Shown: piece after piece, positions 35,454 through 45,777 of the stretch | How positions within the stretch are numbered: position 1 is the stretch's first letter | Layout: every line of letters starts with the position of its first letter | Origin: Agapanthus africanus | Taxonomy: Eukaryota > Streptophyta > Magnoliopsida > Asparagales > Amaryllidaceae | DNA length: 64,000 bases | Direction: 5' to 3' | Assembly (NCBI GenBank): GCA_030015575.1 | Contig: JASDDO010000001.1 | Coordinates: 321,069,595 to 321,133,594 of the forward strand | Translations under genes and position numbers: made by a program | The notes under the pieces: generated by a model | Databases searched by the model: none | Told to the model about the DNA's origin: nothing | The model's input: only the letters and a program-made list of their open reading frames with translations

Positions 35454-37600
35454 CTGCCAAAGAGAGAGAGAGAGAAGAAACACTCTGCGTGCACTCTAGC
35501 CTAAATCAGAATGGTTATCATTTTATCTAATTAGGAAACCTCCCACTGTTATCTCAAATTCTCCTCCAAACCTGAAAGAAGAATTAGTCGGGGTTACCCG
35601 AAGAGTAAACCAACTCATCAGTGAGAATCGGGATCCAACTATCATCGCATGATAACTTGATGGAAGCCACTCAAGTCAACACACTCCAGAAGGTATGCGC
35701 AAGTCTGGCAAGTTTCTTGTAGGTTTGAAACTCCCGATGTAATTTTTATCCCATGCTCTTATGACCTTGACGTAGGCCAACAAGTCATAAGTAACATGTC
35801 AAGTTCTACCCATCGTTGTCCTGATCAACTTAAGTCATCGTACAAGCCCTTGACGTAGGCCAACAAGGTGTACGTCTGACTTAAACTAATGCATCTATCT
35901 ATGCAACAAATGAATACCCAGCAGCTACCAAACACTATGCCTTGACGTAGGCCAACAAACATAGCTTGAATACTACTGACCATCCATAAGAAACGACGGA
36001 GGATTACGGCTGGTTTTTGGCGAAAAACCTTTAACGTAATGAACTTGATCTCGTTGAAGGAAACTGATAGCTTTATAAAAATATATAGTAGCGAAAACCT
36101 TTTGTTAAAGAAGTCACTCCCGGTGAAGGGGTCTCGACTCTTTCCTCGTGGAATGAGGTGCAGGATATTCCAACTGAATACCGCTATGCAAAACAAAAGG
36201 AAACGTCTTTGTAATAATTTTAAAATTTGTTCCAACAACATCAAATATAGGTTTGTTTTATCTCGCATTGATAAGAATCAACGCAGTCCCATCAATCAAT
36301 CACACCAGAAAAGAACGAAAATAAAATGTACGTATATGCCATCCGCATTCGTCACTGGGTCCCGTCATCACCCGTTAGGTTACTTAACTAACGACAGAGC
36401 GGGGACTGGACTAGCGCGGGTGTAAAACATATACAACATCTAATAGTATATATACTAATATACAGTAATCGCTCCAGGCATGATAATATGCAACATCACA
36501 GAAAAGTAATAAGCATCACATAACAATACAGATAAACTGGGATCCCCGGGTTTCACAGAGCCGCTACTGAAACCCGATGTTCCCCTGGTCGTGTGGATAG
36601 CCTGTGCAATGAAACCTGGACCCCTCCGGGTGCGGCAAGTTACCCGCCAAAACCTGAAGCGAGGTAGTCCCCACAACATAGTGAATGGAATACCCGGCAC
36701 TTCACGGAATCCGGTAAATTGAGCACCCCTCCTTGGGTCAACCTGTACCCCATACAAGTGCGGCGAATAGTCTGCCAATTCTAGAGTGAGGTCCCTTTGC
36801 CTCTCAATCACATGAGATACGAACCCGTTGCCCTCCAGAACCCGGCTATTCGTGCACCCCACCACGGGGTAAACCTAGTACAGAAAATAAAAATAGTACA
36901 ATAGGTACATCGACCGCAACCTGGTCGTGCCCCAAAAGAATATTATACAAACAGGCAGTGACGGCAGTCCACAAGTCGGACGCTCGCCCCGCAATATCAA
37001 ATGTACAAATAAATTTAAACAACACTATCATTGCACCCTGCTATCCACCACGACAAATCCGCAACATTACAGCACAACACGGAATATCAACGCGAATGTC
37101 ACGTTCGCAAACCCGTCTAAAAGAACTATAGCAATCAGACGCGGTTTACCGATCAAATGACATTCCCGGTCGGAGATATAATGAAAATACTGAAAACTAA
37201 CATGTTTAAATTTCGATCGACCAAATATCAAAAAGTGGGCCCCACGACTTACTGGTGAACAGTAACAAAACCTGAGCCAAAACGATATATACCAAAAACC
37301 CCAAAATCCCACAGAGAACCAACTGACAAAATTTGGGAGCACGTGCTCCCCACGTGGCCGCGGTTGCGCGGCCAAACCATGGGTTTGGCCGCGCTTCCGC
37401 GGCAACTTGGAGGGATCACGACCCCAAATTTCGTCGTAGTTCTTAGAAAACCCTGCTCTGATTTTTAAGACATCCAGAAATAATTTTTGAGACCATTTAA
37501 AATCAACAGAAACTGTCGGGCTAGGATTTTGCAATTTTCGATTTCCGGTCGGATCGATGTTTTAAACACGTTAGCACAAGTTAGTATAGCAAAATGGTTA
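35454..37600 (-). promoter_or_regulatory. N untranslated leader with conserved hairpins
   Basis: In element sense the leader runs from the primer site to the AG signal (35454-35455), which is preceded by a CT-rich tract and reads TTTGGCAG. Near the primer site are perfect inverted repeats at 37335-37350 (GGGAGCACGTGCTCCC), 37355-37374 (TGGCCGCG/CGCGGCCA) and 37366-37394 (13-bp arms). The last two overlap and so exclude each other. The CGTTAG/CTAACG hairpin is at 36373-36393. The three repeated CCTTGACGTAGGCC hairpins are at 35935-35964, 35839-35874 and 35758-35791. Confidence 0.65.
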
Positions 37601-37613
37601 GGCTCTGATACCA
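37601..37613 (-). other. N primer binding site
   Basis: The minus strand reads TGGTATCAGAGCC, one base from the 5' LTR: a full match to the canonical initiator tRNA-Met site. Confidence 0.92.
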
Positions 37614-37614
37614 C

Positions 37615-39700
37615 TGTAAGTACGCGGCGGCGCCCCGGCCGTCTAACAGACGCCGATATGCGGAACAAAACTTTTACGACTGGCGCTATCGCGTACTTTA
37701 TCCCGGATCATCCATTAAAGCTAAACTAACAAATTGTAAAGAGGGTAGAATTGTTATACCGAATGATCCGAGTCCTTCGGTCTTCAACCATCATCCCATG
37801 CTATGTTGCAACTGATCCGAACTTGCTTGATCTCCTGTTTCGTCGTCCAGGTGGCACCACGTCGACGGATCTTTAAACGGGCTCCCGCCTCTGAACCGAG
37901 GCAACTCGCTCGTCAAGTTTGCCAAAAGAGACGACCAAGATGAAGTAGAGAATGAGTAGAATATTTTGTCTCGTTACGTCCAAGGTCACGGACGAACGGT
38001 TATAGAAGTTGCCATTTGGAATCGGATGAATGGAAATTGAACTAGAAATGAAATTTCCATACACAAGTTATCATAATCTTTTCTCACAAAATGAAACATC
38101 AAGTGAAGTGAGAGGAGAGAGAGGGCCGGCCACTATTTGAAGAGGAGGGAGGTGAGTGTAGGAGAGTTCAAGTGGTGACCTTAAGCTTTGAACTTATCAT
38201 AACCAAAAAACAAAGCATGAATCATCAACTAACATTAAAAGCAACCAATGAACATAAACCTAGTCACCATTAATCATTAATGAACCATTAATGACCCAAG
38301 TGAGTCACAAGCCTTGTCATCACTTCTAGAACCTTCTAGAAGCATGACTCACTCTGATGACGAAAAGAAAAATCCGTATTTGACCGAATGTCAAAATACG
38401 GCTGATAGAAAACTGGAAACTGGCAACTTCCAAAAATCTCCCGAAACGAATTTCAGGATAACCCCGTATTGGTATAAACATACCCGCATTTGCATTACGA
38501 CCGAATACAAATGCAACTGAGACAAAGATATTATATCTACACAGTATAATACTGGGTTCCGGCTTAAACCAAAGCCTACCAGTATTATCTGCCCGAAAAC
38601 TGACACGTGCGAAAACGCACGTGCATTTTCCGAACCTTGCCATAAACCCATACGGCCTCTACAACGTTTCGCCCGAACTTGGGAAAGTGTCGGTGGGGGA
38701 CTCTAATGACTCATCAACACAGTGGCACTGGGTATAACCCTAGCACGTCAGAGGTACAAGCTGTACGTAACGTCTTGCCTATGTATTGATTGGAAGGGAA
38801 GCTGACGAGCGAACTCATCTATAAACCCTACTGAGCCTGACAGTGACAATATCTGTACAGTCCGGAACATTCGTCTATGAGTATCGCATATACGGCCCAG
38901 AGGGTCGGTAAACGTCAGACCCCCAATAGCTGCATAAGTCGTGTCAGAGAGCAGCCCAGAACACTCTGATATACTACTGGTATGCCTACCAGTATATCTC
39001 GATTACCCTGGCCAGGGATTTCGTGTAATGGCTCTCCTAAACACAGCGCGATCTCACCCCCAATACCGGGAGAGACGAATCCCCGAAGATCCGCTCACTT
39101 GCCTCCAATGTGGCTCGGGACTGTACCCAACTAAAACCTGTTTGCACAACTCCTTTGAGCGTGGTAGGGTAGTAATCTAAGCACAGTGGGAACTCACACG
39201 AGACAAATGACGACCTCAGGTCAATGAACTAACCTGTACACATGTCACCAGGGAACTGCTATCTGACGATATGTATAATACCAACTAGCATGTTCCCGGC
39301 GAGTCCTGTCCGGTGTACTCATAACCTAATGAGCACCTGTATACATCTTAGGTGATCCAACTGACACCAGTGGCTTGTGAGACCGGCCATCGCCCCTCAT
39401 CGGGGTCTCGACTGTATACACTAGTCTACTCTGGAGTATCGACGCCCTGTCTCGAAACTCCCACGACTAGGGACTCTTTTAAGGATGTGCTTATAGACCC
39501 CAGCTCCCACATATATGATCGCCATCATACTGCTGGTAGTCAAACAAGAATCCTATGGGCTCTATCATGATGATAAAGACAAACCAGATAGCATACTATC
39601 ATCTCGAGTAAGACTGTTTTATCGGTATAGGTCCTCCCTCAATCATTGCAATCACGTACCTGCGATCCAATAATTGACTTAGAGGGCACTATATCCAACA
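37615..39700 (-). repeat. N 5' LTR
   Basis: Complete, 2086 bases, almost identical to 30121-32207. Differences seen by eye are five transitions, one C/G change and one deleted A. Downstream AAAAC at 39701-39705 completes the target duplication. Confidence 0.93.
37760..37794 (-). CDS. Candidate F2 LTR leader exon of N
   Basis: Minus-strand ATG at 37794, 11 codons (MMVEDRRTRII) and two spare bases (CG), then GTATAA. The same length, phase and V-x-D-R-R-T-R-I core occur in the LTR at 4807-6900. C3 has the same phase and a related end (V-K-N-R-R-T-V). Joined to the N acceptor it would stop after a few codons, so it can serve only as a decoy or untranslated exon in this copy. Confidence 0.35.
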
Positions 39701-39705
39701 AAAAC

Positions 39706-42700
39706 TGGATCAACGGAGAAAAACATAGTTTTTAAGCGTTTGGAAAAACACAAGTAAAATCTCTAACTCTAGTTTTCTTTCTTGAAAATTTCGGCAGCAC
39801 CTCCTTTGTAAAAACTAGCCCCGAAAACGGGTACAAAATAGATAATAATAAAAGCATCCCAAACGGGAGCAAAATCACGCCCAATGGCGGAAACAATCAC
39901 TACAACATGTATACGATGCCGAAGCGAAGAAATAACAAAGGAAAGACTCCAATAAGAAGTAACTTTCCAACATAATCGGCTCCCACGAGCACGGCACCCA
40001 AAGTCACCAAAATATACAAGACAGAATCCTCACAAGTTGTCTCTAAGTCATATACAAACAGTGGTAGATGGAGAATACTAGATCCAACAAAAGATATACA
40101 ATGTACAAGCAGAAAACCGCAAACCCACCTAAAAGCAAAGGCATCACTGCCTAACGTAGCGGTATCCGCAAAAGTAGAGATGATAAGACGCCCTGCCGCG
40201 ACTACTCTGAGGGTAAGTCCTGCAAAACCTGTGGCACAACGGGGGTGAGTTACCAATTCGTGAATAGTAATTAACATCATACTGTAATCGTGAGTATGCA
40301 CGAACAGCGATCTATCTATCATATGTAATCCGATAGCATAAGTATGATAAGTGAATATGCAACAATCATGTAAAGGTACATCATCAGGGTACTACAACTA
40401 CATGAAACAATCCATAACAACAATAATCCTGAGTGTGTGGGATGATACATTAAAATCTCGTGCAAAATCATCAGCATGGAAAAACACCAGTGTCCCTCAC
40501 TGACACATCAAATCCCAAATCCTCCGGCACCGCATCCACAGATCGGCCCTCACATCCTGTAAGTCTCATGGAACCTGAGTGTCAAACACCGACACCCGAA
40601 ACATCATGAAAACATATCGCTTTGTGTATATATATACGTATATAAGTATGAGGATATCAACCCCGTATGTCCACCGACGATACATAAAAATCATGGAAAA
40701 CCCGAGTATCTAACACCGACACTCGGAACATCATGAAACCCATGTCTAGCATCGACACGTAAATCCTCATAACTCAGGCGTTGTCACCACGACTGGCCTT
40801 GACGATATGTCGTACATCACTCCGGCCGGTATTCCCACGATAACCACCGAGTCCAAATACAATCACCGGTAGGTACTTGCCCACCATCCAGGCTCATCGT
40901 CTGTACCACAAACATCTTGCAGAGGGGAACCGTACCGGGCCCCACCATGTACCCGCACACGGCCCACTCACACCTCGCATCGGGTATATATCAAAAATCT
41001 CAGAACCGAGAAATCCCATGGTGGACGCATCAAATATCATATCAAGAGAAACCGGGTTTTCAAACAATACATAGTTTCTTGAAAATACCCCCACGGTTCT
41101 CAAATCCATAAATCATATGAAATCCATATCTCAATGTGTAAATCCATATAAAACTGATATATGCAACATAAAACATTGATATGAGCATATAAAGGGAAAA
41201 CCGCTCTTTTAAATGAATCCAGCTTTAAAATATATCTTGCGGTTCCTAAAATCCTCTGAAACAAATGCAGCATCATATGAGGTGTACATGTAAATGTAGC
41301 AAGGTTTAAGTATCTACATGTAAGCAAGTATGTATGATGCATTTCATAATCGCAATGATCAACAACTCAATATCACATATCAAAACAATACCACTTGGGA
41401 TACATACAACTATAGCGAAAATATGCGGGTGTACATGTCAATATGTGTGCATGATATACATGTAGCTGTAATAGACTATGTGGGTGTACATGTCAATATG
41501 TGTGCATGATATACATGTGGCTGTAATAGACTATGTGGGTGTACATGTCAATATGTGTGCATGATGTACAAGTAGCTATAGTAAGGTGTACGTGAAATGG
41601 ATTAAGAGTCACTATATTAACTATCCTTGTCCAATACAACATCACGTATGTAGGTGTCAACAATATCTCATATGCACAATGGGATAAGGGCTACTACCTC
41701 AACTATCCTTATCCACTACCATATCACATATGTAGGTGGTTTGTGCGTGTCATGGCAATTACTGACAATGTGGGTGTAGCATACAATTTAGTGCTCGTGC
41801 AACATGAACCGTCAGTAATGTGTTATATCTAAATATACGAGTCAGGTACAATAGATAATGCTATGCAATGACATTCATATGAACGTAACTAATATGCAAA
41901 TACATGCAGCTATCATACCATATCCTCCCCGACGCATAACGCCATACGGGCGATTTCCCCGTAGATGTTAAATCTACTCACGAAAGGTCTCCAGCTATGA
42001 AAATCCGACCACCTGCTTCCCCTTTTTCTTAGTGTCCGAAGTCCCCGCTTCCGACGCTATAAATTCACAAACACGCAAAAAGTACAAACATCTCAGAATC
42101 GACTAATATAACGTAAAACTATACTTTAAACGACGTACCAACACTAAAACTAACTCACAAGTCTCCGTCTAGTGGCTAACGTGCGTTGCGACACTACTAA
42201 ACCAAACTGAGTACAGCAGCTGCATCAGATCACGATTCATGTCGGAATACATAACACGCAGATTCAAAACACTAGATTATAGGTAAACGATCCCAGATTT
42301 TGCATACTGTAAATACAAAAAAAGTAAACAGTACCAAACACCCCTAACCCACAGCAGACAGCTACCCACAAAAAAACCAACACCCAACTCTCCTCTATAG
42401 CCGACGTCGCCGGATTTCTCCAAAAGGGTCGCCGGCCCCGGCCGGTGGGGCGGTCCTCGTGTCTCAGGTGGTGTTCCAGGGTCACTAGTACATCACTACA
42501 ATTTTGTTTGATTTTTCTGTAAAAATCCCAGGTCACAGCAGTTCACAGAGGCTCTAAAAGAATCTAAAAAAAATACGATATTGCACTAATCGATATCTAA
42601 CGTGTTCTAATCAAAATCCAATGAACTACACATCATAAAAACTTCATTTTAATAGATTGGGGATTATACCTATCAACTTTGCTCACAAGCTCCAAGCTTT

Positions 42701-43294
42701 CCTAGTTTCCAAGTGATCCAAGAGCAAGAACCAAGACTTGAAGTATATTTTTTGATATATTTTGGAATTTTGGAGAATTTTGAGTTTGGATTGATGCAAA
42801 AGGAGAAAGAATGGATCAAGAGCAGAAGAGAGAGGGAGGAATTCGGCCAAGGGAGAAGAATGGAGTTTTGTGGAGTGTTCTAGCTATTGCAAGTGATTAA
42901 TGCACATAAATGCATTCACACATACATGCATGCACCTCTTGCATTCATTTCTTTTCTTTTCTTTAACTTTAAACTTAATCCCTAATCCACACAATGAATC
43001 TAGATATTATGTGGGTTCGGTTTTATTAACTCAACTTAAATGAAGAAAAGATCGCTTTAGAGAAATTTCCCAAAATGTGAATACCGCATTAAAATAATAT
43101 TAAAATTGGGAAAAATTCTAATTGAACCAAAATGTCCCATATACCCCCAAAGCTTGCGCACTAGCTTTATTTTAGCTAAACTAGGTGCTGGCAAGTCTAT
43201 ATGGTCGTTTGATCACAGTCGGGTTAAAACGGAAAATACCGAAAATTTAACCCTAAAACGGAAAAATTCACATAACGATTTCTAAAACGTTACA
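39706..43294 (-). repeat. G 5' LTR, large piece right of N
   Basis: Resumes collinear with 21500 of the other G LTR (TGGATCAACGGAG) and ends ACGTTACA at 43294, followed by the CTGGC duplication. It includes the 55-base array at 41430-41590. No gene is seen. Confidence 0.92.
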
Positions 43295-43467
43295 CTGGCC
43301 GAAAGGTTTAGCAATTATTGTGACGTGTGATTAATCCTGACTAATTCTTCTTTTATGGTTTGAAGAAGAATTCGAGGATACAGTGGAAGCCATCCTGATT
43401 AGATAAATTAATAACCAATCTAATCTTGCAAAAGCGGACGCTGAGTGTTTTTTTTCTCTCTCTTCAG
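43295..43467 (+). promoter_or_regulatory. C1 leader end with polypyrimidine-AG signal
   Basis: After the CTGGC duplication, C1 leader sequence resumes (compare C2 50330-50507). It ends in an unbroken T/C tract and TTCAG at 43463-43467, an excellent plant 3' splice-site shape. The following 36 bases are an open, in-phase run to the first ATG at 43504. Confidence 0.6.
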
Positions 43468-43680
43468 GTAGCAACCAATTCACACCCTAATCAAGATAAT
43501 AAAATGTATCGCTTGACCAATCCGAATTCTTATTTGGGGCTGAGGAATGTCAGTTCGGCTCTAACTTATGACAACAGTCATGAGTATGAGCAAGGGAAAG
43601 AGGATTGCATGAATTTCTTGATGACCCCAACGAAGAAGAAGCATACTATTGCGTCTCCTTCAGGTGTTCTTGTTTATTGA
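43468..43680 (+). pseudogene. C1 Gag with large internal deletion
   Basis: From the ATG at 43504 the frame reads MYRLTNPNSY, then S-A-L-T-Y-D, which aligns with the first part of C2 Gag. It then jumps to K-K-K-H...S-P-S-G-V-L, which aligns with the C2 sequence just before protease. Roughly 230 residues, including the zinc knuckle, are missing. TGA at 43678 ends the frame. The 12 codons from the AG signal to the ATG are also open and in phase. Confidence 0.75.
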
Positions 43681-44979
43681 GAACTGTTTTTCAGTCAGTC
43701 CTACCTCTTGAGCACTAGATACCGGATCAGGATCTCATATTTGTAATTTATTGCAGGGACTAAGAAAAAGCAGGATGGTTGGACCTGGTGATATGTCCTT
43801 CAGAGTAGGGAACGGAGCATGGGTTAATGCTGCTGCCGTCGGTGAATATCACCTAGTCTTTGCCTAAAGGCAATACTATGATTTTAAACAATTGCTACTA
43901 TATACCTTCCAGATTTGCAACATCATATCAGTTTCTTTACTTGATAAAGATGAATATAAGTTTGTTCTTGATAGAAATATCATGAACATTTACCTTAATC
44001 AGGTATTTGTTGCAGAAGGTACACTGTGTAATGGTATCTATATTCTAAATCAAAACACAGTTTTCAATGTACAAAACGCACGCAAGAGGAAAAGTTCAGA
44101 AGTGAACGAATCCTACTTGTGGCATTATAGACTTGGTCATATCGGAGAGAAAAGACTAAGTAAGTTGCATAAAGATGGATATTTGAACATGTTCAAATTT
44201 TCATCTTATGAAACTTGTCAATCCTGTCTCAAGGGAAAGATGACTAAATCTCCGTTCACCGGACATGAAGAAAGAGCAGCAGGGCTCTTAGGACTCATAC
44301 ACAGTGATGTGTGTGGTCTGATATCTATACATGCAAGGGAGGGTTCTCGTACTTCATCACATTCACTGACGATCTCTCTAGGTTCGGATATGCGTATCTT
44401 ATGAAACACAAATCTGAAGCTTTTGAGAAATTCAAAGAATACAGAAATGAAGTAGAGAACCAGACTAGCAAAAGTATCAAGACCCTCCGGTCTGATAGAG
44501 GAGGAGAGTACTTAAGCACGGAATTCCTTGAATACCAAAAAAAATGGAATTCTTTCTCAGCTTACTCCTCCGTTACACCACAGCATAATGGCGTATCGGA
44601 GCGGAGGAATCATACCCTATTGGATATGGTTCACTCCATGATGAGTAACGCCGAGTTGCCTCTTTCATTCTGGGGACTTGCGCTTGAAACAACAGCGTAT
44701 CTATTGAATCAAGTTCCATCCAAATCTGTGCCTAAGACTCTATATGATATATGGAGTGGAAAGAAACCATGTCTTAAATTCATAAAGATATGGGGTTGTC
44801 CGGCCGATGTTAAAAAACAAAATCCGGACAAACTTAAGGCACGTTCAGTTTTATGCAAGTTTGTGGGATATCCAAAGCATTCGATGGGATATCTGTTCTA
44901 CCATACCGAGGAACAGAAGGTGTATGTAACTCACCACGCCTTTTTTTCCAGAGTGGCGATTTCTTGCAAAAGAAATTAG
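43681..44979 (+). pseudogene. C1 protease and integrase region
   Basis: The protease triad is in L-D-T-G-S-G-S-H-I-C, preceded by TGA where relatives have Trp. The GAG-pre-integrase zinc site has H-Y-R-L-G-H-I-G and C-Q-S-C-L-K-G-K. A frameshift near 44335 moves the core into the frame 44311-44979: S-D-R-G-G-E-Y with the second Asp, then H-N-G-V-S-E-R-R-N with the catalytic Glu region, F-W-G and F-V-G-Y-P-K. This is the copia order, integrase before RT. Several shifts make it inactive. Confidence 0.85.
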
Positions 44980-45034
44980 TAGGAGCATGGTAGAACTGGA
45001 AGAAATTCCATAGGGACAAACTATAACTAAAGAT

Positions 45035-45777
45035 TTGGTAGAACCAGAGAGTTCAATAACCCCGAACGAGCCTCAGCCACTCCACAGATCTAGTAGGATT
45101 TCTCATCCGCCCGAGAGATACTACGGTTTTCTCATAGACGGGGATCGAGAGGATTGCATCTTGGAAGAAGATGATCCTACTGGTTTCAGAAAGGCCATTA
45201 TCAGTAGGGACTCTGATATGTGGCTGGATGCTACGCGATCCGAAATGGAGTCCATGTATACCAATAAAGTGTGGACCTTGGATATTGCTCCACCTGGGAT
45301 AAAACCCGTTGGATGCAAATGGATCTACAAAAGGAAGATTGGTGTAGATGGGCAGGTAGATACCTATAAGGCTAGACTTGTTGCAAAAGGTTTTCGTCAA
45401 AGACCTGGTGTGGACTATGACGAAACATTTTCTCCAATGGCTATGCTCAAATCCATTCAAATCCTACTTGCCATTGCTGCCTTCCATAACTATGAAATCT
45501 GGCAGATGGACGTAAAAACGGATTTTCTGAACGGAAGTTTAGAAGAATGTGTTTATATGGATCAGCCGGAAGGTTTCGTAGACAGTAGGAGCAGCGGGAA
45601 GGTGTGAAAGTTGCTTAAATCCATTTATGGATTAAAGCAATCATCGCGGAGCTGGAACATCTATTTTGATGAAACGGTCAAGGGATTTGACTTCATCAAA
45701 AACGAGGATGAGCCTTGTATATATAAGAAGATTGTAGGACAAACTGTCGTATTCCTAGTCTTGTACATGGACGACAT
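45035..45777 (+). pseudogene. C1 reverse transcriptase, cut at its catalytic box by C2
   Basis: Copia RT begins after P-P-E-R-Y-Y-G-F. Landmarks are K-P-V-G-C-K-W-I, A-R-L-V-A-K-G-F-R-Q, E-I-W-Q-M-D-V-K-T-D-F-L-N-G, and after a TGA at 45605 Y-G-L-K-Q-S-S-R-S-W-N. The frame ends at L-Y-M-D-D-I, where the C2 LTR starts. GACAT (45773-45777) should be the left half of the C2 target duplication, so the rest of C1 RT and RNase H should lie beyond the window. Confidence 0.9.

Larger units (their letters stand above)
30121..39700 (-). mobile_element. N: young non-autonomous copia derivative inside the G LTR
   Basis: A complete 9.58-kb minus-strand insertion with TG...CA ends and perfect AAAAC duplications (30116-30120 and 39701-39705). 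It has two LTRs of 2087 and 2086 bases, a primer site and a polypurine tract. By eye the LTRs differ at six positions plus one single-base indel. The 5.4-kb interior has no gag, protease, integrase or RT frame, only decayed pol patches, the ~410-bp duplication shared with E, and the structured leader. It is therefore recent but could not have supplied its own proteins. Confidence 0.93.
21393..43294 (-). mobile_element. G: Ty3/gypsy chromovirus (Tekay/Del-like), split by N
   Basis: A structurally complete minus-strand element. LTRs lie at 21393-25090 and 30014-43294 (the latter interrupted by N), both TGTCACGACC...ACGTTACA. The perfect 5-bp target duplication CTGGC is at 21388-21392 and 43295-43299. 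A primer site and polypurine tract are present, and the order gag, protease, RT, RNase H, integrase, chromodomain is the gypsy order. LTR lengths are 3698 and 3696 bases once N and its duplication are removed. Long LTRs plus a C-terminal chromodomain point to the Tekay/Del clade. Coding frames are broken by stops and frameshifts, so it is not autonomous today. Confidence 0.93.

Noticed and set aside
36455..36865. 136-codon minus-strand frame in the N leader
   Set aside because: Lies in the non-coding leader; C3 and E have only short or broken similar frames at that position, and the conserved features there are hairpins.
37335..37394. Strong GC hairpins read as bacterial-type terminators
   Set aside because: This is eukaryotic nuclear DNA; they sit inside a retrotransposon leader and recur behind the primer site in relatives.
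37067..37534. 155-codon minus-strand frame near the N primer site
   Set aside because: Spans the GC-rich hairpins; not kept in E, C3 or C2.
45053..45460. 135-codon minus-strand frame
   Set aside because: Antisense to C1 reverse transcriptase.
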